DNA of 64,000 nucleotides from Nemertoderma westbladi (taxonomy: Eukaryota > Xenacoelomorpha > Nemertodermatida > Nemertodermatidae), in contig JAUCBJ010004537.1 of assembly GCA_032718475.1 (NCBI GenBank), forward strand, positions 62,001 through 126,000, written 5' to 3'. Both the position numbers and the translations under genes were made by a program. Each line of letters opens with the position of its first letter. Within the stretch, counting starts at the first letter, position 1. Under the pieces are notes generated by a model. That model did no database searches. It was not told the DNA's origin and saw only the letters and a program-made list of their open reading frames with translations. Shown here piece by piece: positions 12,701 through 21,679 of the stretch.

Positions 12701-15700
12701 AAGTCTATTGGTGATGTTGATGTAGCATCTGATCTAGAACAAAATATGCCTGATAAGTTCCATTACATCAACTGGTGGTGCTCCTTTAGGTTGCAAGGAA
12801 CTTCCACACATACCTATCAGCATAGATGGAACCTGGCAGAAGAGGGGACATAAATCCTTGAATGGAGTTGTAACTGTCATTTCTGTTGATACTGGAAAGG
12901 TATTGGATGTTGAGGTGATGACAAAATATTGTCAGCTAATGACAAGCTTCTAATATGAAGAAGAGGTATCCACAATATACAGATCAACATGTTTGCTCGA
13001 AGAATTATTCTGGCAGCAGTTCAGGTATGGAATCAGTTGGAGCATTGCGAATCTTTTCAAGATCTGTCGAGAACTGGAGTTTGGTATATTCTGAGTATCT
13101 AGGAGATGGTGATTCTTCAAGTTTTGCCCGAGTTTCTGATTCTGATCCATACAATGGCATACCTGTCAAGAAGTTAAAGTGCATTGGGCATGTGCAAAAG
13201 AGAATGGGCTTTCACTTGCGCAAGCTGAAGAGGGAAATGAAGGGCAAGCGTATGGAAGATGGGAAATATATTTCCGGGCGTGGCCGACGACCACGTATTG
13301 GTATTAAAAGTGTCGCTGTTTCTTCTATACTTTCTTTAAGACTTCTTTTTTCGTTATTGCGGAAGTGAAAAAGAACAGCAAGCAATTCATCTCGAGAAGG
13401 AAGTTTAGATGCATTAAAGTGTGATCTGGTATCACCTATAAGCCATATTCCTCGTGGATCCCTGACCCTGTATGGTTTACCCATAAGTAAAAGATAAAAA
13501 TTTAACATTAACTTTATATATATATATAATTTATATATGGATAATACTGCAGTACGTTACAATGAATTACGTTACAAGCCAACTGTGAAAACTACAGACT
13601 GCAGACATCAGAGTTAACCTATATTAAATCCCTTCTGCTAAGTGATTTTTTTGTGCGCCGAACGCGACGCGGCGCAGAAAAAAAAGTGCGCGTGCCAGTC
13701 GAAAACAGTGCAAAATCCGCGTGCGCAGCAGAAAAACTGCACGAGATTGGCACGCGCAGCAGAAATTCTGCACGAGATTGGCGCGCACAGCAGAAATACT
13801 GCGCGAAATCTCCTACCACCTACCTGCCTGCCTACTGGCAACTGGCCTAAGCACACCAAGTAGGAGCAGGCTGGCAGGAGGCTTATTACCGATAGGCCCT
13901 ATCTCTTATATGTATTGTAAATCTGCATTGTGTATCTGATAAAATTGTGCGCTAAATGCTTTCGGCGTACATGCCCTATTTATCAGAATGGTATTAAATG
14001 GTACCGTCATTATGTAAAACATCCTATAACTGTCAAACATAATGACGTTATGTCATAAAATGCCAAACAACTAAAATTCACGCTTTTGAACATTAAGCGG
14101 TATATTCTAGAAATTCTGGAAACTTTTAGGAGATTGCGCAAGTTCACAAAATTCTTATTTTTTAATTTTTTTTTATTTATATAATTTTTTTTACCAAGTG
14201 GAACGTACATGAAGGCTGGAGAAAGTAAAATATACACTTTAAAAATTTGCCCTATAGATCTAATCACCCTAGTGGTTGTCTTACTGATGGTGTTATTGAT
14301 AGCTTGCAAAATTACTATGGACTGGCAATTTGTTCAAATAATTCCTGTGTGCTATCGATGAGAAGAGCTATATGGTCCACATTCTTCCACAAACTCTCAA
14401 CAGATAAGTTCCCACAACATGGTCTCTCTCCACAAGACAACGATATGTGGTGCAAATATGTCAAGGCGAAGCTTGAAAGACAGCCATATATATACTCACA
14501 ATAATTCTTTACTGGAGTCAATAATGAACTGCATAAAGCCAATTTGTAGGAAACTCACTAACGCTGACCTATTGAGTAGATGCTTACATGGCAAAACACA
14601 AAACTGTAATGAAAGTATAAACAATCTAATATGGAGCAAGGTTCCAAAGCGAGTCTTTGTAGGTCATCAGGCTTTAGAGATCGGAGTTTGCGACTCTATC
14701 ATATCATTCAATGATGGTGCCATTAGTAAACTAAAGGTTCTCTCAGCCCTGGGTTGTGATGGAACTACCTAGACCCAATCATCTTTGGAGGAGATTGACC
14801 AAGGAAGGATCATATCTGCCCAGAAGGCAGATCATGAGATGCGGAAGTTGTCATGGGCATCTAGGAAACAAAAGATGACAATGATAGTTTGGGAGTTGAA
14901 TATGAACCTGGAATGGCAGATTGAACTGTACTGTATACTTAAAGATCATCTAGTTACTATAGTAGTTACTTCATTGATGTACATCCATTTCATTATTACA
15001 CATAATCTTTCTTATTAACATTCTGAGGTTTTCGGAGACAGTGACTTTAATCGCGATTTACCGCTAATGAATATTCGCAGGCTTTACGATCTTTAGGAAC
15101 ATATATCTCAAGTTGTGCTTGATGGATTTTAATGAAATTTGAAACAGCCCTAGATTGTATATGGCATTTTCTCACTTACTAGAATGGTTACTTGAAACGA
15201 AATAGGACAAAAGTTAGAGGCAACCAAACAAATCAGCAAAAGTTTAAAATATTGGTAATGATACAACCTGCCCCCACGTGCTTCTTTTTTCTCTATTCTA
15301 GTACAAAAGTTGTCCTAAGGGCTGATGAATTGTATTGTCCCAAAATGTCAAGTCAATACCATTTCTAGATCTTGAGATATGTGTTCCTAAGTTTATATAA
15401 AGATCGAAAGGTATTACGAGTGCCCTTAATAAGTTAGATGATTTCTCGTGCCGTTGGGTTGACACATTTAATAGGGAAAACTATTGTAATCCAGTAAGTC
15501 ATATTGTTTAATTATTGCATTACTTACATAATATTCTGATTTTAATCAATATTATCCATTATTAATCTACTCCATTCCTTTCTCTAGGCGACCAATCACA
15601 ACCATCCCCTGTTGATTCAGAAACGCTCACTTCCGACGATGACGTAACACCCGGAAGTGTAAATAATTCCTTCGACCAACCTGGTCCCTCTGGGATCCAA

Positions 15701-16249
15701 CCCCAGGATATTGTGAAAGGAAGCCGCTCCAATGAGAAGCCTTTCAGCTGTGATACTTGTAGTAAGGCGTTCGCATGGAAAGGCAAGCTAATTATACACC
15801 AACGGATCCACACCGGTGAACTTCTATACCAATGCAGCATCTGCAACAAGCGATTCTCTCAACTAAATACCCTAACCCAGCACAAGCGGACCCACAGTGG
15901 GGAGAGACCGTATAACTGCAACCTGTGTGAGAGACGATTCTCTCAACTAAGCAACCTAATCTCGCACAAGCGGACCCACAGTGGGGAGAGACCGTATAAC
16001 TGCAACCTGTGTGAGAAACATTTCTCTCAACTAAGTACCCTAACTTCGCACACGCGAACTCATTCCGGACAGCGTCCGTACCTGTGCGACACGTGCGGGA
16101 AGGGATTTACGCAGAGCTGCAATCTAACGCGCCACAAGAGATTACATACAGGTGAACGACCGTTTAGCTGCGATACATGCGGGAAATGTTTCACCCAATG
16201 CCATCAGGTATCGCGCCACAAATGTATCCGCAGTGGGGAGACTCAGTAA
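3734..16249 (+). CDS. C2H2 zinc-finger protein, two exons (3734..4625, 15588..16249)
   Basis: Probable nuclear DNA-binding protein of 517 residues. Exon 1 ends at a donor, CG|GTGAGT (4625/4626), after one base of a codon. Exon 2 begins after TTTCTCTAG (ending 15587) and supplies the two missing bases; the total of 1554 nt is an exact codon multiple. The N-terminal half has no named domain that I recognise. It holds a possible SUMO site (IKMEDE near residue 139) and five 15-residue Thr/Ser/Pro repeats (about 190-264). The C-terminus carries six C2H2 fingers starting at about residues 350, 378, 406, 434, 462 and 490, joined by TGE/SGERP-type linkers. In finger 6 the last His is Arg, so it is probably degenerate. 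The ~11 kb intron is full of transposons. Joining the exons is inferred from phase and splice sites; no transcript was seen. Confidence 0.75.
4301..4525 (+). repeat. Five 45-bp coding tandem repeats in zinc-finger exon 1
   Basis: Five in-frame units of 15 codons follow a pattern like T-x-H-T-T-Q-G-L-S-P-L-T-N, rich in Thr, Ser and Pro. Unit length is a codon multiple, so copy changes keep the frame. An 88-codon frame on the opposite strand is only the antisense of this repeat. Confidence 0.85.
4847..4891. repeat. Left copy of a ~45-bp direct repeat flanking the Penelope-like element
   Basis: Begins CCAAGGGTAG and ends GGTAACCAAAAAGA. It recurs in the same orientation at 7647-7692 with a one-base indel. 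It sits just beyond the 3' end of the minus-strand Penelope-like copy, so it is either a long target duplication or a pseudo-LTR remnant. Confidence 0.8.
4924..5327 (-). pseudogene. GIY-YIG endonuclease domain of the Penelope-like element
   Basis: In GIY-YIG family elements this domain nicks target DNA. Seen here: a Cys-rich lead-in (CYTCNN, then CNLC), the NYIGET core corresponding to the YIG half of the motif, then RERINRHRN with the expected Arg, and a conserved tail with FKILIKR and WADRKISKKHFI. The frame ends in a TAA just inside 4924. It is separated from the RT by a one-base frame change near 5330. I do not assign it to Poseidon, Neptune or Penelope proper. Confidence 0.8.
5324..7642 (-). 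pseudogene. Penelope-like reverse transcriptase, inactivated
   Basis: Would copy element RNA into DNA. Visible motifs in coding order: NPKTHK-RP-RPISSG, the motif A-like FSLDIISMYTVIP, the KGMGNRLAGPFSGIYIH block, the catalytic FYDDGW (a YxDD variant) and the later LPFLDV block. Lesions: frame changes upstream of about 6780; an in-frame TGA at 6443-6445 between STKHA and PPELYG; an in-frame TAA at 5891-5893 where copy 2 has GAA; and loss of three codons before GMGNRL (copy 2 keeps KDGLGMG). A one-base frame change near 5330 separates it from the endonuclease. It is dead, but the sequence is well kept. Confidence 0.85.
7647..7692. repeat. Right copy of the ~45-bp direct repeat
   Basis: Matches 4847-4891 in the same orientation with a one-base difference (GGTAGTATG against GGTAGATG). 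It lies between the 5' end of copy 1 and the start of the inverted copy 2. Confidence 0.8.
7693..8515 (+). mobile_element. Penelope-like element, copy 2 (scrambled fragment, opposite orientation)
   Basis: Starts in the middle of the RT (EQKDGLGMGNRLAG), runs through FYDDGW and the LPFLDV block to about 8310, then jumps to a more N-terminal RT segment (8320-8510, SDKETPDIQKSH onward). The order is therefore rearranged relative to copy 1. A two-base loss near 7925 (ACTATATTATACC against ACTATAAAATATACC) breaks the frame. It keeps the three codons and the GAA codon that copy 1 has lost, so the two copies degraded independently. It ends where the satellite begins, at 8519. Confidence 0.8.
8519..12100 (+). 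repeat. Satellite array of 103- and 106-bp monomers
   Basis: About 34 head-to-tail monomers built around TTGAACCAAGGTTTACTGTG, CAGCTCTTG, TACTATTGTGTG, TAGAGAGATGTTTGC and TTTCTCTAATAG. The two lengths differ by three bases in the GTGTGT(TGT)AGAG segment. Both leave remainder 1 on division by 3, so each monomer shifts the frame and creates staggered 60-66 codon open frames; these are not genes. AGAGA and TCTCT within a monomer can pair as a small stem. Confidence 0.95.
8713..11638 (+). repeat. Duplicated 14-monomer higher-order unit (2 x 1463 bp)
   Basis: 8713-10175 and 10176-11638 look almost identical, with every variant monomer recurring exactly 1463 bp later. 1463 equals seven 103-bp plus seven 106-bp monomers, and monomer start spacing in the second block gives exactly that count. 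The visible difference is at the leading edge (TAACATTCGGAATTG against CGACATTCGGAATTG). Confidence 0.9.
13290..13508 (-). pseudogene. Minus-strand coding scrap within the insertion
   Basis: A short open stretch includes LPSRDELLAVLFHFRNNEK followed by RSLKESIEETATLLIPI. It resembles, from memory, element-associated proteins containing a 'LP...DLL..FFH.R..EK' segment, but I cannot name the family. Homology stops at the junction with transposase sequence near 13285. Confidence 0.35.
13688..13811. repeat. GC-rich 31-bp minisatellite, four units
   Basis: Four 31-base units begin at 13688, 13719, 13750 and 13781. The core is GCACGCGCAGCAGAAATTCT followed by GCACGAGATTG. It is much richer in G+C and CpG than its surroundings. 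Overlapping small frames on both strands are repeat by-products. Confidence 0.85.
15019..15587 (+). other. 3' end of the zinc-finger intron
   Basis: No coding signal. Ends in a pyrimidine-rich tract and CTCTAG acceptor at 15587, immediately before exon 2. Confidence 0.6.
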
Positions 16250-16394
16250 CTGTAATGTTTGTAAGAAACGTTTATCTACTTTCGGTGATATTGTTGGACA
16301 CAGATAAACTAAAATTATGTCTGTAGTTAGTTGTAGATTGTGCTGCTTTTCGTGCTGCAGTCCCTTTCTGGCACCCATTTCCAGAATTTTCGTT

Positions 16395-16720
16395 TAAAAT
16401 TTTCAAAAGTTTTTGTGGCTCACTAAAATTATATTGTTTGCGGTATATAGCTGTCTTTTTAGGATGCTGATCACGAATATGACACTGAAATATATTGTAC
16501 ATTGTTCATTAGGGCATTTTTGTGTGTCAATGTGCGACACTGAAAATACAAGTAGCACAAATTTGATATTCAAAAATCATTACCAAATCAACCTGATTTT
16601 ATGAAATCATGGGTTTTCTGGGACGCTGGTCACGAATATGACACTCAAAAATATTGTATTATCCAACCAAATTAGATTTTTGCCGTTTGAAATTTTATAC
16701 TGGTACTTGTATTTTTCATC
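16395..16720 (+). repeat. Dispersed repeat, copy 1 (inverted copy at 38890-39200)
   Basis: Contains two GATCACGAATATGACACT-type blocks, AATCAACCTGATTTTATG and TTGCCGTTTGAAATTTTA. All reappear in reverse complement and reverse order at 38890-39200. It lies just after the zinc-finger stop codon and may overlap that gene's 3' UTR. Confidence 0.75.
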
Positions 16721-18029
16721 CCACCAGACAAACACCAAATACTATAGTTGCATTACGACAAATTATTTTTAACGAGTTGTATCGTGATCAGCGACCTTCA
16801 AAAGCAGTATATCTTCAGAATTACCACACCAGAGTCAAAATTTAACAGTTTGAAATATTTGCTACTTTTCTTTCTGGAGCACCGGAATGGCACCAACATT
16901 GCGTTTGCATTACCAGAAATATTTTTGAACTAGTTTCATCGTGATCAGGGACATCGAAAACCTGTTTACCATTAAATGCGATTAATTAACTGGAGTTTGT
17001 AGATAAACAGACTCAATGTCATCTCCATTTGCCATCTATCCCTTCCCTTTTTGTATTTTTGAAAATAATTTCCAAAAGTTTATAATTTATTACCCCCATG
17101 GTTTGTCCACAAAGGGGGAGGGGTCAACCTTCTCCAGAAATCTGAGTAAATAACATTTACCACTCTTTAAAGTTAATACCGCTGCTCAATTGCAATTTTT
17201 GAAGTATAAAAACGTTTATACGAATTTGCGAAGGGGGCAAAATTGTTGACTTTGACTTTGTCCTCGAGTCAAAATGGTCCCCTAAGTTTACGCTGCCCCC
17301 CAACTATTGGGATAATTATTTTTACAGGACGTGTACGGGGATTAATATCTACTGTATTTACAACTTGGCACAAAATTTACTGAAACCTGTGCTATTGACT
17401 CTCGTTTATTGTTTTGGATAGAGAGGGTAGGCCGCGTTCACACTACCTAGTCAAAGTCCAAAAGAAAATAAACAGGCCTATAGCTAGCTAGCAATAATAA
17501 ATAATAATACATTATATAGGCCTAATATAATAAATAAGGGCATTCTAGAAAAAATTAAATTTAATGTAATGTGATTTTCATTTTATGTATGTAGGATAGT
17601 GATTACTATCAGTATCAACTGTATGCACATATAAATGTAAACCTATATACCACTAAGTAACAAGGGTTATTCTAAAACCGAGACGATAGAACATAGCTAC
17701 AGTATACGAATATCTTGTATACTAATATATATATATATAATTAAAGGAATACATGAAAATATACTTAATGTCACTTCTTTCATTATCATACAGTGTAATC
17801 GGTTTTTCGCACCTTCGTAGGCAACAACACAAAAATACGCTCCCTCAGGATTTTAGTTTAGAAATGCAATAATCACAACATAATTATTCCCTACCCCTTT
17901 CCTCACCTCAATACCCCTTTGCCCTCTACAACCAATATCACGGCCTTCCCCCATCGGAAGGTCCTTTTCATTTACTTAGAGATTGCAATTTTACCAGTTT
18001 CCCTGCAAGCTACCACTACTGCCCAATAA
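16721..18029. other. Non-coding, AT-rich
   Basis: Nothing coding is visible. A (TA)n run sits near 17727-17741. The last ~100 bases before the satellite are C-rich and not repeated. Confidence 0.5.
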
Positions 18030-19996
18030 GGGAGCTTCCTATGCAAATACCTCCCTTCCCTCTCATTGGAGCTTCCTATGCAAATACCTCCCTTCCCTCT
18101 CATTGGAGCTTCCTATGCAAATACCTCCCTTCCCTCTCATTGGAGCTTCCTATGCTTATACATCCATCCCTTCTTATTGGAGCTTCCTATGCAAATAGAT
18201 CACTTCCTTCTCATTGGAGCTTCCTATGCAAATACCTCCCTTCCCTCTCATTGGAGCTTCCTATGCAAATACCTCCCTCCCCTCTCATTGGAGCTTCCTA
18301 TGCAAATACCTCCCTTCCCTCTCATTGGAGCTTCCTATGCAAATACCTCCCTTCCCTCTCATTGGAGCTTCCTATGCAAATACATCTCTTCCCTCTCATT
18401 GGAGCTTCTATGCAAATACCTCCTTTCCCTCTCATTGGAGCTTCCTATGCAAATACATCCCTTCCCTCTCATTGGAGCTTCCTATGCAAATACATCCCTT
18501 CCCTCTCATTGGAGCTTCCTATGCAAATACATCCCTTCCCTCTCATTGGAGCTTCCTATGCAAATACATCCCTTCCCTCTCATTGGAGCTTCCTATGCAA
18601 ATACATCCCTTCCCTCTCATTGGAGCTTCCTATGCAAATACATCCCTTCCCTCTCATTGGAGCTTCCTATGCTTATACATCCACCCCTTCTTATTGGAGC
18701 TTCCTATGCAAATACCTCTCTTCCCTCTCATTGGAGCTTCCTATGCTTATACATCCATCCCTTCTTATTGGAGCTTCCTATGCAAATACATCTCTTCCCT
18801 CTCATTGGAGCTTCCTATGCAAATACCTCCCTTCCTCTCATTGGAGCTTCCTATGCAAATACCTCCCTTCCCTCTCATTGGAGCTTCCTATGCAAACACA
18901 TCACTTCCTTCTCAGTGGAGCTTCATATTATGCAAATACCTCCCTTCCCTCTCATTGGAGCTTCCTATGCAAATACATATCTTCCCTCTCATTGGAGCTT
19001 CTATGCAAATACCTCCCTTCCCTCTCATTGGAGCTTCCTATGCAAATACCTCCCTTCCCTCTCATTGGAGCTTCCTATGCAAATACCTCCCTTCCCTCTC
19101 ATTGGCGCTTCCTATGCTTATACATCCGTCCCTTCTTATTGGAGCTTCCTATGCAAATACATCACTTCCTTCTCATTGGAGCTTCCTATGCAAATACCTC
19201 CCTTCCCTCTCATTGGAGCTTCCTATGCAAATACCTCCCTTCCCTCTCATTGGAGCTTCCTATGCAAATACCTCCCTTCCCTCTCATTGGAGCTTCATAT
19301 GCAAATACCTCCCTTCCCTCTCATTGGAGCTTCCTATGCAAATACATATCTTCCCTCTCATTGGAGCTTCCTATGCAAATACCTCCCTTCCCTCTCATTG
19401 GAGCTTCCTATGCAAATACCTCCCTTCCCTCTCATTGGAGCTTCCTATGCAAATACCTCCATTCCCTCTCATTGGAGCTTCCTATGCAAATACATCTCTT
19501 CCCTCTCATTGGAGCTTCCTATGGAAATACCTCCCTTCCCTCTCATTGGAGCTTCCTATGCAAATACCTCCCTTCCCTCTCATTGGAGCTTCCTATGCAA
19601 ATACATCCCTTCCCTCTCATTGGAGCTTCCTATGCAAATACCTCCCTTCCCTCTCATTGGAGCTTCCTATGCAAATACCTCCCTTCCCTCTCATTGGAGC
19701 TTCCTATGCTTATACATCCATCCCTTCTTATTGGAGCTTCCTATGCAAATACATCCCTTCCCTCTCATTGGAGTTTCCTATGCAAATACATTCCTTCCCT
19801 CTCATTGGAGCTTCCTATGCATATACCTCCCTTCCCTCTCATTGGAGCTTCCTATGCAAATACCTCCCTTCCCTCTCATTGGAGCCTCCTATGCAAATAC
19901 CTCCCTTCCCTCTCATTGGAGCTTCCTATGGAAATACATTCCTTCCCTCTCATTGGAGCTTCCTATGCAAATACCTCCCTTCCTCTCATTGTATTA
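18030..19996 (+). repeat. 37-bp satellite with an octamer motif in each unit
   Basis: About 53 tandem units of 37 bp. Each unit carries CTATGCAAATAC and CTCATTGGAGCTTC, so almost every unit has the exact octamer ATGCAAAT (POU-domain site) plus ATTGG (inverted CCAAT box) and CTTCC (Ets-type core on the other strand). Variant units with ATGCTTATACATCC recur irregularly (e.g. near 18152, 18672, 18746, 19114 and 19708). Since 37 is 1 mod 3 and the unit has no stop in any plus frame, all three plus frames stay open for ~2 kb and encode the same cyclic 37-residue peptide. Those 603-692 codon frames are most likely not genes. Confidence 0.95.
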
Positions 19997-20430
19997 ACTC
20001 CTACCCAGTTAATATCAGGGAATAATCATCAGGATCAGGGAAAAACACATCAGAAAATAATTAGCCCAATATTTTGTGGAATTAGCTATTTTGGATATAA
20101 GCCTTCTGTGGTGGTGTAGAGTCAAAACTGCGAGCCATCAGCGAACTGTAATAATTATACTATGGCCGTTTTCTAAAAGTCTGTGTGTGTGTGTGCGTTG
20201 GAATTCAATATATAACAAGCCATAGTAAAATTATAATTGTTCGCTAAGACGGCTTGCAGCTTTTACTGCAAGAGGGCCCCCCACTCGTGTTATTGACAAT
20301 TCAGCAATAAAAATTTTTATAGACTCTAATAGGAATAGGAGGTAGGTAGGGATGGATGCAGAGCTGCCAGTGAAAATTTTTAGCTGCCCATTCTCTCTCC
20401 CCCAGTCTTGTAGTTACATCTTCAGTAATC

Positions 20431-21260
20431 AACTGCTTTTATTCCAAAATTGTAACATTACTCAATGCCGTTAGTATTAACAGCGAGTTGTTATTTTGCA
20501 CTTTACAACTTTAGAGGACATTACAGCATTGTATTGGCCTCTATATTTAGTATTGTATTTGGTGTTATCCGTCAAGTTAGAGTCCCCTTAGTGGACATTA
20601 CTTAACGCCGTCATTGGTTACTACCTAAACAATAGGTGGAAATTTGCCTGACAGCCTGATAGGCCTACAGCATTACCTACCGGTAGGCGGGGTATAGTTA
20701 TTAATAACCAGTTGGGCCTATATTATTATAACATGGCTTCACACGCCAGCCATAAATATAAGCTAACTTATAACTTATTTATAACATAATTTATATCATT
20801 TTTACATTTATTTATACAGCAACTAATTTAATTTGTGCAGTTTCTATCACTTACTGTATAATATATTTCTAATAAAATATTTCGTAATGTTAAAATTTTG
20901 GAATAAAACTATATACATACTGTATTGTTGCGAAGTACTTTACTTTGTTCTGATCCTCGTGGCTTTATTTTCACTCACTCACTAACGTTTGTTCGTGTAA
21001 CAAAGCCACTTGGATCATCACACTGCAAAGTGCTACTTTACACACAAGTATGTAAATGTAAATTGTAAAGTAATGTCCACTAGGGGGACATTCCTTAACG
21101 CCGTCATGGTTACCACGTAAACAATAACACCAAATACAATACTAAATGTACAGGCCAATACAATGTTGTAATGTCCTCTAAAGTTTTAAAGTGCTAAATA
21201 ACAACTCGCTGTTAATACTAACGGCGTTGAGTAATGTTACAATTTTGGAATAAGTAGTTA
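20431..21260. mobile_element. Inverted-repeat element with ~137-bp arms
   Basis: 20431-20568 is the reverse complement of 21124-21260 with few mismatches (outer TTATTCCAAAATTGTAACAT, inner TAGTATTGTATTTGGTGTTA). A shorter block with TTAACGCCGTCAT occurs in direct orientation just inside both arms (about 20600 and 21098). No coding frame; a MITE-like or foldback element. Confidence 0.8.
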
Positions 21261-21269
21261 TTGTATTAG

Positions 21270-21480
21270 CTTTTCCAAGGCAACACGCAAAAATCATACT
21301 TGGGAAATTTTTAAACTTTTGCTAAACAATATGTGTACCAAGTTTGGATAGATTTCATCGAGGATTGTCTGCGTTATTAACGTTTAAATATACGGATTTA
21401 CAGATACGCCGATAGTGGTACCCGTATGCTAAGCTCGCTTACTTCCGTGGCTCGCCCCACAATACAGGCTGTGTAACACC
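21270..21480 (+). repeat. Dispersed repeat, copy 1 (related copy at 52860-53055)
   Basis: Shares TGTGTACCAAGTTTGG, a following TTTCATC..GATTG block, and GTGGCTCGCCCCACA with 52860-53055 in the same orientation. Diverged; no coding content. Confidence 0.6.
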
Positions 21481-21639
21481 AATCAATATATAAAGCAAAT
21501 ATATGAACTAACAGGAGCTGGGTGTAAATGATGGAAATACCAATAACTTAGTCAATAATATCCTACAATACGAAATGCCCTACACTAATTCAGCTGTATT
21601 GTATTTAAGAAGAAAAGGCAAATTTCATGGATACAGTAT

Positions 21640-21645
21640 TTTATT
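21640..21645 (-). terminator. AATAAA polyadenylation signal for the minus-strand gene
   Basis: TTTATT on the plus strand, 35 bases beyond the stop codon of the 21680-23080 gene. Position and spacing suit a cleavage signal. Confidence 0.5.
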
Positions 21646-21679
21646 TTGTTTAGTATCATAACACAGAATGAAAATCATT

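Larger units (their letters stand above)
13285..14243. mobile_element. Insertion splitting the Mutator-like transposase
   Basis: Transposase homology stops after SGRGR near 13285 and resumes at LTDG near 14270. The ~960 bases between hold a minus-strand coding scrap, a 31-bp minisatellite and AT-rich filler. I could not define terminal repeats or a target duplication. Confidence 0.6.
12242..15018 (+). pseudogene. Mutator-like transposase, broken and interrupted
   Basis: Degenerate copy of a transposase family I recall as metazoan Mutator-like. Pieces in order: a CxxC...CxxC zinc-like N-terminus (12290-12420, ICKECK and CTYCSN); SMKEAA followed by a stop (12626); a segment with SIDGTWQKRGHKSLNG in another frame (12820-12940), which may hold the first catalytic Asp; YLGDGDSSSF and CIGHVQKRMG (13090-13210); then, after a foreign insertion, LTDGVIDSLQNYYG (14270), MRRAIW, CLHGKTQN-NESINN-IWSKVPKR and VFVGHQALEIGV, with a stop at 14770 and a further in-frame tail. 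Several frameshifts and stops make it inactive. It sits in the zinc-finger intron. The 5' end is unclear because the satellite abuts it. Confidence 0.75.

Noticed and set aside
18041-20119. Three overlapping 600-690-codon frames
   Set aside because: They are the same 37-bp satellite read in three frames; no non-repeat coding content.
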